Assembly: GCF_009900765.1 (NCBI RefSeq)
Contig: NZ_JAAABL010000003.1
Coordinates: 62,001 to 126,000 of the forward strand
Length of the DNA: 64,000 bases
Reading direction: 5' to 3'
DNA from: Rhodovarius lipocyclicus
Lineage (GTDB): Bacteria > Pseudomonadota > Alphaproteobacteria > Acetobacterales > Acetobacteraceae
Shown here: one piece after another, positions 24,287 to 33,140 of the stretch
Position numbering within the stretch: the first letter of the stretch is position 1
Layout: the number at the start of each line of letters is the position of its first letter
Translations under genes and position numbers: made by a program
The notes under the pieces: generated by a model
What the model was told of the DNA's origin: nothing
What the model saw: only the letters and a program-made list of their open reading frames with translations
Databases searched by the model: none

Positions 24287-26622
24287 GCGTCGCCTCCCGT
24301 TCTCAGCGCGTTGCCGATCACGATCAGGGAGGATGTGGCCATCACCCCCGCCGCGATCAGTGGCGTGACCAAGCCCGCGACCGCCATCGGCACCGCCAGC
24401 ACATTGTAGACCAGGCTGAGCGCGATGTTCTGGCGCGCAATGCGTTGGGCGCGGCGCGCGAGGCGGATGGCGGCGGGAATGGGCGCCAGCCCCTCCGCCG
24501 TTAGCACGATGTCGGCGCTGGACTGCGCGAGGCTGGTGGCCCCCGCCGGGCAGGCGGAGACATAGGCGCGGGCCAGGGCCGCCGCGTCGTTCATGCCATC
24601 GCCCAGCATCAGGGCGTTGCGGCCGTCCTCGGCCAGGGCGGCCATGCGGGCCTCCTTGGCCGCGGGGTCGGCCCAGGCGCGCCAGTCGCGGATCGCCAGC
24701 TGCGTGGCCACGGCCGCCACGGCGGGCGCCGCATCGCCCGAGAGGATCTCCATCGTCAGCCCCTCCCGCCGCAGATCGGCGACGGCGGCCGCCGCGTCTT
24801 CCCGCAGCTCATCGGCGAAGCGGAAGCGGATGGGCGTCTCGCCCGGGCGGGCCAGCCACAGGGCCATGCCATCGGCGGGGTCGGAGGCCTCGGTGAAGGC
24901 GGCGGAACCCAGGCGGGTGCCGTCCAGCTCCATCCCGTGGCCGGGGATTTCCACCACGCCCTCGGCCAGCGGGGCTTCGGGGCAGGCGCGGACCAGGGCG
25001 CGGGCCAGCGGGTGGCGGCTGGCCGTGGCCAGCGAGGCCGCCTGGCGCAGGTCATCGGCGGTCCAGGCGCCGGGCAGCAGGCTGGGGCGGCCCTCGGTCA
25101 GGGTGCCGGTCTTGTCCAGCACGGCATGGCGGGCGGTGGCCAGGCGTTCCAGCGCATCGGGGCGGGCCAGCAGCACGCCGCGCCGGAACAGCGCGCCCGC
25201 CGCCACCACCTGCACGGCGGGCACGGCGATGGCCAGCCCGCAGGGGCAGGTGACGATCAGCGCGGCCACGGCGGGCACCAGCGCCTCCTGCCAGTTCAGC
25301 CCGCCCAGCAGCCACCAGCCCAGAAAGGTCGCCAGCGCCACGGCATGGGCGACCGGCATGTAGATCTTCGCGGCCTTGTCGGCGATCGAGACGATGCCGG
25401 ACTTGCCCTGCTCGGCCTGTTCCAGCAGGCGCTGCATGGCCGCCAGCGAGCCCTCGGCCACCCGGGCCGTGACGGTCGCGGTGAAGGGCACGCCCATGTT
25501 GATCGCGCCCGCCGGCAGCGCCTCACCGCGCACAAAGCGGCGGGGCAGGCTCTCGCCCGTGGTGGCGGCGGTATCCAGAAGTGCTTCGGGCGATTCCAGG
25601 GTGGCGTCCAGGCCCAAGCGCTCACCGGCAGCGACCAGCAGCCGGTCGCCGGGGGCGAAGGCTTCCAGCCCATGCGCCACCACGCGGCCATCGGCCTCCA
25701 CCCGGGTGGCGGTGCCCTGCTGCAGGGCCACCAGCTCGGCCGCCGCGCGGCGGGCGCGCCTGCGTCCGGCATGGTTCAGTACGCGCCCGGCCAGCAGTAG
25801 CGCCAGCAGCGAGGTCGCGCCATCGAACCAGGTGAACTGGCCGTTGCGGAGGGTTTCGGACACGCTCATCAGCGTGGTGGCCAGCACGCCGATGGACACT
25901 GCCAGGTCCATGGTCAGCCGGCCCGCCCGCAGCCCTTCCCAGGCCGGGCGGTAGAAGGGCATGCCCGCCACCAGCACCACCGGCAGCGCCACCAGCATGG
26001 CCAGCCAATGCATGGCCGCGCGGGTGGCCTCGCCCATATCCTCGCCCACCCAGACGGCGACCGAGACGAGCATCACATTCATCGAGCCGAAGGCGGCGAT
26101 GCCGAGCGCGCGCACCAGGGCGCGGCCCTCCTTGTCCTCGGCCGCGCGGAAGCAGGCGGGGGACCAGGGGGCGACGCGGAAACCCAGCCGCGCCAGCAGC
26201 AGGCCCAGCGCGTCCGCGCGCTCCGGCCCGCCGCGCCAGCGGATGGTCAGGCGCCGGGTCGAAAGGCTGGCGCGGGCGGAGATCACATCGGGTTCGGCGG
26301 CCAGCGCCTGTTCCACCAGCCACACGCAGGCCCCGCACACCAAGCCACCCACCAACAGGTCGATGCGGTGGTCGCCATCGGGCAGGCGCTCGGCATGGGC
26401 AGAAAGTTCGGCGGCGGGCGCCTCGACCGGGCGCAGCGTGCCGGCCTCGGCCTCTCGCCGGCGATAGAAGGCTTCGAGACCCAGCCCCTCCACCAGCCCG
26501 TGCGCGGCCTCGCAGCCCGTGCAGCAGAAGCGGGCGGCGCCGGCCGGCAGCGGCGCCGCGCAATGCGCGCACACCGCCGTCTGGCCCGCCTCGGCGGGAA
26601 TGACGCGCCCGATCACGCTCAC
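24283..26622 (-). CDS. ccoI: Copper-exporting P1B-type ATPase CcoI/FixI
   Basis: 779-residue P-type ATPase that moves copper for assembly of the CcoN Cu-B site. It has an N-terminal cysteine-rich zone (CAHCAAP and FCCTGCEAA), a heavy-metal-associated domain with GLVCGACVWLV, eight membrane helices including the ion-binding CPC in IVTCPCGLAIA, the phosphorylation motif DKTGTLTEG and the hinge GDGMNDAAALA. These features mark the FixI/CopA2 type and not a housekeeping CopA. It overlaps ccoH and ccoS by 4 bp each. Confidence 0.96.
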   Translation of the reverse strand: MSVIGRVIPAEAGQTAVCAHCAAPLPAGAARFCCTGCEAAHGLVEGLGLEAFYRRREAEAGTLRPVEAPAAELSAHAERLPDGDHRIDLLVGGLVCGACVWLVEQALAAEPDVISARASLSTRRLTIRWRGGPERADALGLLLARLGFRVAPWSPACFRAAEDKEGRALVRALGIAAFGSMNVMLVSVAVWVGEDMGEATRAAMHWLAMLVALPVVLVAGMPFYRPAWEGLRAGRLTMDLAVSIGVLATTLMSVSETLRNGQFTWFDGATSLLALLLAGRVLNHAGRRRARRAAAELVALQQGTATRVEADGRVVAHGLEAFAPGDRLLVAAGERLGLDATLESPEALLDTAATTGESLPRRFVRGEALPAGAINMGVPFTATVTARVAEGSLAAMQRLLEQAEQGKSGIVSIADKAAKIYMPVAHAVALATFLGWWLLGGLNWQEALVPAVAALIVTCPCGLAIAVPAVQVVAAGALFRRGVLLARPDALERLATARHAVLDKTGTLTEGRPSLLPGAWTADDLRQAASLATASRHPLARALVRACPEAPLAEGVVEIPGHGMELDGTRLGSAAFTEASDPADGMALWLARPGETPIRFRFADELREDAAAAVADLRREGLTMEILSGDAAPAVAAVATQLAIRDWRAWADPAAKEARMAALAEDGRNALMLGDGMNDAAALARAYVSACPAGATSLAQSSADIVLTAEGLAPIPAAIRLARRAQRIARQNIALSLVYNVLAVPMAVAGLVTPLIAAGVMATSSLIVIGNALRTGGDA

Positions 26623-27089
26623 GGCACGATCACCCTTTCACGGATATCCAGCACGCCGCCCGGCCCATGCAGCACCAGCTGCGTGTCCCACTGCCCGGCC
26701 TGGGCAGCGGCGGCATCGGCCCGCCACACGCCGGGGGCGGTGCTGGAGATCAACAGCGGCAGGCGCTCACCCGTCAGCGGGCGCAGCAGATGGCCCAGCA
26801 GGTCCCCGGGCACCGGGTTGCCGGCGGTGTCGCGGACCTCGATTCGCAGCGTGCCCGCTTCCAGCCGCACGCGCGGGTGCCAGCCCAGCGCATCCTGGCG
26901 CGCCGCCTCATGCAGCACGTCATTGTAGGTGCGGCCGCGATCATAGGCGCGCGGCGTGTTCACGCCGGTGAAGGTGCTGAGGGCGGCCCAGATCAGCACG
27001 CCATTCACCACCACCACCAGCAGCATCCCCCCCGTGAAGGCCCAGGGCACCCAGCGCCCGCGAGAGGGATCGTAGCTTTGCGTGCTCAT
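26619..27089 (-). CDS. ccoH: cbb3 oxidase assembly protein CcoH/FixH
   Basis: 156-residue FixH-family protein. It has one N-terminal membrane helix (about residues 17-38) after the conserved GRWVPWAFTGGM, followed by a periplasmic beta-rich domain. CcoH associates with cbb3 assembly intermediates. Its start overlaps the ccoG stop and its end overlaps the ccoI start, each by 4 bp, so ccoG-H-I-S is one coupled translation unit. Confidence 0.93.
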   Translation of the reverse strand: MSTQSYDPSRGRWVPWAFTGGMLLVVVVNGVLIWAALSTFTGVNTPRAYDRGRTYNDVLHEAARQDALGWHPRVRLEAGTLRIEVRDTAGNPVPGDLLGHLLRPLTGERLPLLISSTAPGVWRADAAAAQAGQWDTQLVLHGPGGVLDIRERVIVP

Positions 27090-28570
27090 CGTTCAGGCCC
27101 CAGGAAGACGCTGTCATGCCGGGCGACCGGCCGCCCCGCAGCATCCAGTAGCCGGAAGGAGACGGGGATGCTTTGAGGCAGCGCAAGCCCGGCGGGTGCC
27201 GTGACCAGCACGCGCCATTCCGTGATGCCGTCGGGCCTGGTTTCCAGCACCGGGCGGCCCTGGGCGTCGGTCTGGGCATTCTGCGCCACCACCTGCAGGC
27301 GGGCGGTGTTCGCGCCTTCCAGCACCAGGGCGTAATGTGCCACCTCGCGGGCCTTGTTCGACATCTTGATGGTGTAGGCATTGCGGATGCCGCCATCCGA
27401 AAGTCGCACGAACAGCGGCGCGCGGTCGCGGATCACCGACAGGCCCACCGTTTCCCGCAGCAGGAAGGCGCCCAGCATGATCGCCGCCACCACCCCCAGC
27501 ACGGCGCTATACAGGATGGTGCGCGAGCGGATCAGCTTGGGCACATGCCGCACCTTCATACCCACCTCCAGCCGCTCGGCGCAGGCCGGCATGGACTGGG
27601 TGGCGGCGGTGCTGGCTGCGATATTGGCCAGCGTCTCGAAGGCGATCAGCCCCTCGGGGCGGTGCAACTTGCGCATCACGTCGTTGCAGGCATCCACGCA
27701 CAGGCCGCAGCCGATGCATTCCAGCTGCTGGCCGTCGCGGATGTCGATGCCCGTGGGGCAGACATGCACGCAGGCCCCGCAATCCACGCAATCGCCCACA
27801 TTGTCGGCCTTGGCCTTGCCGCGCGGCTCCCCACGCCAAGCGCGGTAGCTGACGACATAGGACTGGTCGTCCAGCATCGCGCCCTGGAAGCGCGGCCAGG
27901 GGCACATGTAGGTGCACACCTGTTCGCGCGCGAAGCCCGCGAGCGTGTAGGTGGTGACGGTGAACAGGCCGAAGAAGAAATAGGCCTGCAGGCTGGCGGC
28001 TCCGGTGAAGACGCCGCGCACGAAGGTCGGCGCATCCACGAAATACATGATCCAGGCACCGCCGGTGACCGCCGCGATCAGCAGCCAGGCCGCGTGCTTG
28101 GCCGATTTCAGCATCAGCTTGTGGCCCGACATGGGCTGGGCATCGAGCTTCATGCGGGCGTTGCGGTCGCCCTCGATCTGACGTTCCACCCACATGAACA
28201 GGTCGGTCCAGACCGTCTGCGGGCAGGTGAAGCCACACCAGACGCGGCCGAACAGGGATGTGGCGGCGAACAGGCCGATCGCCGCCAGCACCAGGATGCC
28301 GGTCAGGAAATAGACCTCCTGCGGCCACAACTCGATCCAAAAGAAGAACAGGCGGGCGTGGCTCATATCCACCAGCACCGCCTGATCGGGCGCACCCGGG
28401 CCGCGGTCCCACCGCAGCCAGGGCACGATGTAGTACAGACCCAGGAGCAGGATCAGCACCGCCCACTTCACCCGCCGAACCCTGCCGGAGACGGCACGCG
28501 GATAGACCTTCTTATGGTCCGCGTAGAGGCTCTGCGGCTGTTCCGGTTCGACGGCGCCGATATGCGACAT
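27086..28570 (-). CDS. ccoG: cbb3 oxidase accessory ferredoxin CcoG/FixG
   Basis: 494-residue membrane-bound ferredoxin that acts as a cupric reductase in cbb3 assembly. It has five or six membrane helices in the N-terminal half and two [4Fe-4S] motifs, CVDCGACVHVCPTG and CIGCGLCVDACN. A further membrane helix and an immunoglobulin-like C-terminal domain (about 380-494) follow. The GFTCPQTVW motif is family-typical. It lies 6 bp after ccoP and overlaps ccoH by 4 bp. Confidence 0.96.
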   Translation of the reverse strand: MSHIGAVEPEQPQSLYADHKKVYPRAVSGRVRRVKWAVLILLLGLYYIVPWLRWDRGPGAPDQAVLVDMSHARLFFFWIELWPQEVYFLTGILVLAAIGLFAATSLFGRVWCGFTCPQTVWTDLFMWVERQIEGDRNARMKLDAQPMSGHKLMLKSAKHAAWLLIAAVTGGAWIMYFVDAPTFVRGVFTGAASLQAYFFFGLFTVTTYTLAGFAREQVCTYMCPWPRFQGAMLDDQSYVVSYRAWRGEPRGKAKADNVGDCVDCGACVHVCPTGIDIRDGQQLECIGCGLCVDACNDVMRKLHRPEGLIAFETLANIAASTAATQSMPACAERLEVGMKVRHVPKLIRSRTILYSAVLGVVAAIMLGAFLLRETVGLSVIRDRAPLFVRLSDGGIRNAYTIKMSNKAREVAHYALVLEGANTARLQVVAQNAQTDAQGRPVLETRPDGITEWRVLVTAPAGLALPQSIPVSFRLLDAAGRPVARHDSVFLGPER

Positions 28571-28576
28571 GATGCT

Positions 28577-29446
28577 TTACCGGCCCCCACCCAGGGAGTG
28601 CACATAGACGGCCAGCATGTTGATGGTCGCCCCATCCAGGCGCTGGCCGAAGGCCGGCATCACGCCCAGGCGCGGGTTGCTGATGAACGCCTCGATGGTG
28701 CGCACGTCAGGACCGTTCAGCCAGATACGGTCGCTCAGGCGGGGGGCACCCAGTTCCTGATTGCCCTCGCCTTGCTCGCCATGGCAGCTCACGCAGTTCT
28801 CGGCGAACACGGTGGCACCGCGCGCAGCGGCAGCCTGGTCCGTCGCCAGGCCCGAGAGCCCCAGCACATGCTGGGCCACGTCCTGGATCTGCGCCCGGTT
28901 CAGCATGCCATCGCCCAGAAAGCGCGGCATGACGGAGGTGCGGGCCTCATCGTCATCCTGGTTGCGGATGCCGTGGGTGATGGTGGTGCGGATATCGGCC
29001 AGCGTGCCGCCCCACAGCCAGTCATCGTCGGCCAGGGTCGGGTAGCCGCCCGTGGCACCCTGCCCACCCGCGCCATGGCAGGCGGCGCAGTTGTTGGCGA
29101 AGGCCACGCGCCCGCCGGCGATGGCATAGGCGCGCAGCTCCGGGTCCGCCGCGATCTGGGCCGGGGTGGCCGCGCGCAGCCGGGCCATCATCGGCTCGGC
29201 CCGGGTGCGCGCCTCGGCCAACTCGGCGGTGCCTGCCTCACGCGCGATATAGCCGGTGACGCCGGTCAGGCCGCGGATGGGGATGGACGGGTACATGACC
29301 ATCCAGACCAGCGCGAACAGGATGCAGGCATAGAAGGTGTACAGCCACCAGCGGGGCAGGGGCGTGTTCAGCTCCTTCAGCCCATCCCACTCATGGCCAG
29401 TGGTGTTCTGGCCGGAGATGGCGTCCTTCTCGATCTTCGTGGGCAT
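28577..29446 (-). CDS. ccoP: cbb3 cytochrome c oxidase subunit III, dihaem CcoP
   Basis: 289-residue membrane-anchored dihaem cytochrome c that passes electrons from soluble cytochromes to CcoO. It has one membrane helix (about residues 34-53) and two haem-binding sites, CAACH at 120-124 and CVSCH at 218-222, each followed by a distal methionine region (MPRFLGDGML and MPAFGQRLDG). The N-terminus with HEWDGLKELNTPLPRWW is the standard CcoP opening. It starts one base after ccoQ. Confidence 0.97.
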   Translation of the reverse strand: MPTKIEKDAISGQNTTGHEWDGLKELNTPLPRWWLYTFYACILFALVWMVMYPSIPIRGLTGVTGYIAREAGTAELAEARTRAEPMMARLRAATPAQIAADPELRAYAIAGGRVAFANNCAACHGAGGQGATGGYPTLADDDWLWGGTLADIRTTITHGIRNQDDDEARTSVMPRFLGDGMLNRAQIQDVAQHVLGLSGLATDQAAAARGATVFAENCVSCHGEQGEGNQELGAPRLSDRIWLNGPDVRTIEAFISNPRLGVMPAFGQRLDGATINMLAVYVHSLGGGR

Positions 29447-29447
29447 G

Positions 29448-29606
29448 TCAGCCGTCCTTGCGGAGGGGAATCTGCGCGTGGCTTTCCAGCTCGCGCTTGC
29501 GGGAGGGCAGCAGGACCCAGACCAGGATCCCGCTGAACAGAACGAAGAACCACACCACCCAGAGCGTGGCGAAGACGCCGTGGTGGCGGGCGAGTTCGTC
29601 GATCAT
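29448..29606 (-). CDS. ccoQ: cbb3 oxidase subunit IV CcoQ
   Basis: 52-residue single-helix protein (hydrophobic core FATLWVVWFFVLFSGILV) with a basic/polar tail, placed between ccoO and ccoP. Length and position identify CcoQ, which stabilises the cbb3 complex. The ATG at 29606 is preceded by GGGAGGG. Confidence 0.93.
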   Translation of the reverse strand: MIDELARHHGVFATLWVVWFFVLFSGILVWVLLPSRKRELESHAQIPLRKDG

Positions 29607-29619
29607 CGATCCCTCTCCC

Positions 29620-30351
29620 TTACTGTTGCCGCAGCTGTTCGGGCGTCACGTCGCGGAACTGCACGAGCGTGCCCAACATCTGCAGAAAGGCGACGACGGC
29701 ATCCATCTCCGTCACTTCGGCGCTGTTGCCGTCGAACACCCCCTGGCGGGCCCGGGCATAGCGCGAGGCAAGGCCCGCGCCATCGGCCTCGGGGTTCGCC
29801 TGGGCGCGCAGGTCGGCGTCGGCGTTGCGGATCATCTCATCCGTGTAGGGAACGCCCAGCGCGCGCAGCGTGGCCATGCTGGCACCCACCCGGCGATAGT
29901 CCAGCGGGCGGTCCAGGAAGGCGTAGGGCGGCATCACGCTTTCGGGCACCACGGCGCGGGGGCTGCGCAGATGCTGGGCGTGCCAGTCATCCGAATAGCG
30001 CCCGCCCACGCGCGCCAGGTCGGGCCCGGTGCGCTTGGAACCCCACTGGAAGGGGCGGTCGTACATGCTCTCGGCCGCCAGCGAGTAGTGGCCGTAGCGC
30101 TCCGCCTCGTCGCGGAAGGGGCGGATCATCTGGCTGTGGCAGGTGTAGCACCCCTCACGCACATAGATCTCGCGGCCCATCAGTTCGAGCGGGGAGTACG
30201 GGCGGGTGCCCTCCACCCGCTCGATGGTGGATTCCACCGTGAACAGCGGCACGACCTGCGCCAGGCCGCCGATGGAAACGGTGATCAGGGTCAGCACGCC
30301 GAGCAGGATGAGGTTCCGCTCAATGGTGCCGTGGCTGAACTTGAATGCCAT
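29620..30351 (-). CDS. ccoO: cbb3 cytochrome c oxidase subunit II, monohaem CcoO
   Basis: 243-residue membrane-anchored monohaem cytochrome c, the direct electron donor to CcoN. It has an N-terminal membrane helix (about residues 13-32) and the haem site CYTCH at 68-72 in [15 protein letters not shown]. The methionine ligand is probably in [10 protein letters not shown]. The C-terminus contains the [15 protein letters not shown] segment typical of CcoO. It follows ccoN with a 12-bp gap. Confidence 0.97.
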   Translation of the reverse strand: MAFKFSHGTIERNLILLGVLTLITVSIGGLAQVVPLFTVESTIERVEGTRPYSPLELMGREIYVREGCYTCHSQMIRPFRDEAERYGHYSLAAESMYDRPFQWGSKRTGPDLARVGGRYSDDWHAQHLRSPRAVVPESVMPPYAFLDRPLDYRRVGASMATLRALGVPYTDEMIRNADADLRAQANPEADGAGLASRYARARQGVFDGNSAEVTEMDAVVAFLQMLGTLVQFRDVTPEQLRQQ

Positions 30352-30363
30352 GTGCGTGCCTCC

Positions 30364-31833
30364 TTACTCGGCCGCCGCGGCGACAGCGCCGGAGGGAAGG
30401 GCCTGCGGCTCCTCGCTCTCGACCATCGTCACGGTCTTATAGAGGTTCCAGACCATGATCAGCGAACCGGCCAGATACAGCAGGCCGCCCAGCATGCGGA
30501 TGACGTAGTAGGGGTGCATCGCCGCCACGGTCTCGATGAAGCTGTACTGCAGGAAGCCCAGCTCATCCGTCGCGCGCCACATCAGGCCTTGCATGATGCC
30601 CGAGACCCACATCGCGGTGATGTAGAGCACGATGCCCAGGGTGGCGATCCAGAAGTGCCAGGCCACCAAGCGCTCGGAATACAGGCGGGACTTGCGCCAC
30701 AGCACCGGGAACAGCCAGTACAGCGCGCCGAAGGTGATGAAGCCCACCCAGCCCATGGCACCGGAATGCACGTGGCCGATCGTCCAGTCCGTGTAGTGGG
30801 ACAGGGCGTTGACGGCGCGGATGGACATCACCGGGCCCTCGAAGGTCGACATGCCGTAGAAGCCCACGGCCGTGACCGAGAAGCGCAGCGCGGGGTTGGT
30901 GCGCAGCTTGTCCCAGGCGCCCGACAGCGTCATCAGCCCGTTGATCATGCCGCCCCAGGACGGCATCCACAGCATGATGGAGAACACCATGCCCAGCGTC
31001 TGCGCCCAGTCGGGCAGCGCGGTGTAGTGCAGGTGGTGCGGGCCGGCCCAGATGTAGAGGAAGATCAGCGACCAGAAGTGGATGATCGACAGCCGGTAGG
31101 AATAGACCGGGCGCTCGGCCTGCTTGGGGATGAAGTAGTACATCATGCCCAGGAAGCCGGCGGTCAGGAAGAAGCCCACCGCGTTGTGGCCATACCACCA
31201 CTGGATCATCGCATCCTGCACGCCGCCGGCGACGCCGAAGGAACGCCCCGTGCCGCCCACGGGCAGCGCCAGGTTGTTGCCGATGTGCAGCATGGCGACG
31301 GTGATGATGAAGGCGAGATAGAACCAGTTCGCCACATAGATGTGGGGTTCCTCGCGCTTCAGGATCGTGCCGCCGAAGGCCACCAGGTACAGCACCCACA
31401 CCAGGGTCAGCCACAGGTCCACGAACCATTCGGGTTCGGCGTATTCCTTGCCCTGCGTCACGCCGAGCACGTAGCCGAGAGCGGCCGTCACGATAAAGAA
31501 ATTGTAACCCCAGAACAGGAACCAGCCCATCTCCTCGCCGCCGAACAGGCGGGCGCGGCAGGTGCGCTGCACGACATACAGGCTGGTGCACAGCAGGGCG
31601 TTGCCGCCGAAGGCGAAAATCACGGCGGACGTGTGAACCGGGCGCAGCCGCCCGAAGGTCGTCCATTCCAGATCCAGGTTCAGCAGCGGCCAAGCCAGCT
31701 GAGAGGCGATCGTCACGCCCATCAGGAAGCCGACCACGCCCCAGAACATGGTGGCGATGGCGAAGGCCCGGATCGGGCTCTCCACGTAGCGGATATCTGT
31801 ATCCGGCGCTGTCATCGGGACGGTCGTAGCCAT
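30364..31833 (-). CDS. ccoN: cbb3 cytochrome c oxidase catalytic subunit I CcoN
   Basis: 489-residue haem-copper oxidase subunit that reduces O2 with high affinity in micro-oxic conditions. It has twelve membrane helices and the conserved histidines in [24 protein letters not shown] (Cu-B ligand and crosslinked tyrosine region), GPHHLHY and [14 protein letters not shown] (haem ligands). The Met before ATTVPMTAP is preferred, preceded by GAGGAGAG; an upstream in-frame Met would include the promoter. An FNR box is centred about 62 bp upstream. Start of the ccoNOQP-GHIS set. Confidence 0.97.
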   Translation of the reverse strand: MATTVPMTAPDTDIRYVESPIRAFAIATMFWGVVGFLMGVTIASQLAWPLLNLDLEWTTFGRLRPVHTSAVIFAFGGNALLCTSLYVVQRTCRARLFGGEEMGWFLFWGYNFFIVTAALGYVLGVTQGKEYAEPEWFVDLWLTLVWVLYLVAFGGTILKREEPHIYVANWFYLAFIITVAMLHIGNNLALPVGGTGRSFGVAGGVQDAMIQWWYGHNAVGFFLTAGFLGMMYYFIPKQAERPVYSYRLSIIHFWSLIFLYIWAGPHHLHYTALPDWAQTLGMVFSIMLWMPSWGGMINGLMTLSGAWDKLRTNPALRFSVTAVGFYGMSTFEGPVMSIRAVNALSHYTDWTIGHVHSGAMGWVGFITFGALYWLFPVLWRKSRLYSERLVAWHFWIATLGIVLYITAMWVSGIMQGLMWRATDELGFLQYSFIETVAAMHPYYVIRMLGGLLYLAGSLIMVWNLYKTVTMVESEEPQALPSGAVAAAAE

Positions 31834-31888
31834 ACCCTCACTCTCCTCGAACCTCTGGCTACATGACGGGATTCGGGCTCCCCCGTCC

Positions 31889-31902
31889 TTGAGGTGAATC
31901 AA
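31889..31902. promoter_or_regulatory. FNR/FixK box in the divergent ccoN / DUF2189 promoter
   Basis: TTGAG-GTGA-ATCAA on the plus strand (TTGAT-TCAC-CTCAA on the minus) matches the FNR consensus TTGAT-N4-ATCAA at 9 of 10 fixed positions. It is about 62 bp upstream of the ccoN start and about 69 bp upstream of the divergent DUF2189 start, so one FnrL site may activate both. Confidence 0.85.
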
Positions 31903-31917
31903 GAGTGGGGACCGACT

Positions 31918-31934
31918 CATATCATTATGATATG
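31918..31934. promoter_or_regulatory. AT-rich 17-bp palindrome holding the likely -10 of the DUF2189 gene
   Basis: CATATCAT-T-ATGATATG is a perfect 8+1+8 palindrome. On the plus strand it contains TATGAT (31926-31931), placed about 30 bp from the FNR-box centre, which is the spacing expected for a class II FNR-activated promoter. The symmetry may be incidental or mark a second regulator. Confidence 0.55.
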
Positions 31935-31964
31935 CAAGCTATTGAAGAACGAGGGAGCTGTTCC

Positions 31965-32753
31965 ATGAAAATCGAAGCTCTGGAGGGATCGCCCCCGGCT
32001 GGGGCCGGGCGGGTGATCCGCACCGACCGCCCCTGGCTGTGGCTGGCGCGCGGCTGGCAGGATATCCTGGCGGAGAAGCGGATCGCGCTGGGCTATGGCG
32101 CGGTGCTGACCGTGTTCGGCTGGATCATGGCCGCCATCATGCTGAATGCCGGGGCGGCCTGGGCGATTCTGCCGGCCACTGCGGGTTTCTTCATCATGGC
32201 GCCGCTGCTGGCCGCCGGCCTGTATGAGGTCAGCCGCCGACGGGAGCTGGGGCAGGCGGTGGGGCTGGACGCTGTGCTGGCGCCCTTCCGCCGCCAAGGC
32301 GGGCAGCTGGCCCTGATGGGCGCCCTGTTGCTGCTGGTGCACCTGGCCTGGGTGCGGGTGGCGGGGCTGATCTTCGCGCTGTTCTTCAGCCACGGATTCG
32401 CGGTGCCAATGGAGCAGCTGCCCATCGCGCTGCTGCAATCCCCGCAGCTGCTACCCTTCCTGGTGGTGGGCACGGCGGTGGGCTTCGTCTTCGCCGCCGT
32501 CACCTTCGCGGCCTGCGCCGTGGGCATCCCGATGCTGGTGGCGCGTGACACCTCGGTGCCGGAGGCGATCGCGGCCAGCATCACCGTGGTGCTGGCCAAC
32601 CCGCGCCCGATGATCCTGTGGGCGGGGCTGATCGTGGTGTTCACCGGGCTGGGGCTGGTGCCGTTCTTCCTGGGGCTGGCGGTGGCGCTGCCGCTGATCG
32701 GGCATGCCAGCTGGCATGCCTATCGTGACCTGATCGAGGGCGTGGAGCCCTAG
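31965..32753 (+). CDS. DUF2189-type polytopic membrane protein
   Basis: 262-residue inner-membrane protein with five or six helices, of the DUF2189 family. The function is unknown; members are often found near cytochrome oxidase genes. It shows PWLWLARGWQDI near the N-terminus, a family-like opening, and ends with SWHAYRDLIEG. ATG at 31965 follows GAGGGAG. It is divergent from ccoN with an FNR box and a good -10 between them, so expression with the oxidase at low oxygen is likely. A long hairpin follows the stop. Confidence 0.85.
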   Translation: MKIEALEGSPPAGAGRVIRTDRPWLWLARGWQDILAEKRIALGYGAVLTVFGWIMAAIMLNAGAAWAILPATAGFFIMAPLLAAGLYEVSRRRELGQAVGLDAVLAPFRRQGGQLALMGALLLLVHLAWVRVAGLIFALFFSHGFAVPMEQLPIALLQSPQLLPFLVVGTAVGFVFAAVTFAACAVGIPMLVARDTSVPEAIAASITVVLANPRPMILWAGLIVVFTGLGLVPFFLGLAVALPLIGHASWHAYRDLIEGVEP

Positions 32754-32767
32754 GCATTTGTTTTCAC

Positions 32768-32814
32768 GATCATCTTTGCCCGGTCGGATGATTCCATCCG
32801 ACCGGGTGATGATC
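32768..32814. terminator. Two-tier hairpin between convergent DUF2189 and ferredoxin genes
   Basis: An inner perfect 12-bp stem, CCCGGTCGGATG (32779-32790) with CATCCGACCGGG (32795-32806), is enclosed by outer arms GATCATC (32768-32774) and GATGATC (32808-32814). No T-run follows on either strand. A bidirectional terminator or a REP-like element fits; its right edge includes the first base of the neighbouring stop codon. Confidence 0.6.
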
Positions 32815-33140
32815 TAAAACCGCTCATCCGGTGGCGCGATCTGGGTCACCAAATCACGCAGCAGGGCCTTGTTGGGCAGCGGTTCCAGCGTGGTGGTCCC
32901 TTCCTCCAGCCGCGCGGTGCAGGCGTAGGTGACGCGTCCGTTCACCACCATCATGCATTCCTTGCAGGCGTTGGCGTTCAGGCAGGCATAGCGGATGGCC
33001 AGGGTCGGGTCCTGCTCCGCGCGGATTCGGCGCAGGCCGTCGAGCACCGAGGCCCCCGGCTCGAATTCCAGGGTGAAGCTGTCATGGCGGGGGGGCTCGC
33101 CCGCCACGCCACGGCGGATCAGCAGGGTGGCTTGGGGCAT
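32814..33140 (-). CDS. 2Fe-2S protein resembling the N-terminal half of SdhB/FrdB
   Basis: 108 residues with the plant-ferredoxin-like fold of succinate dehydrogenase/fumarate reductase iron-sulfur subunits. The cluster cysteines are C53, C59, C62 and C74 in the pattern C-x5-C-x2-C-x11-C (YACLNANACKEC). The C-terminal domain with the [4Fe-4S] and [3Fe-4S] clusters, about 130 residues in SdhB, is entirely absent. The protein ends cleanly, so this looks like a specialised short subunit. The start shares one base with the stop of the flavoprotein gene, marking an enzyme pair. Confidence 0.88.
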   Translation of the reverse strand: MPQATLLIRRGVAGEPPRHDSFTLEFEPGASVLDGLRRIRAEQDPTLAIRYACLNANACKECMMVVNGRVTYACTARLEEGTTTLEPLPNKALLRDLVTQIAPPDERF

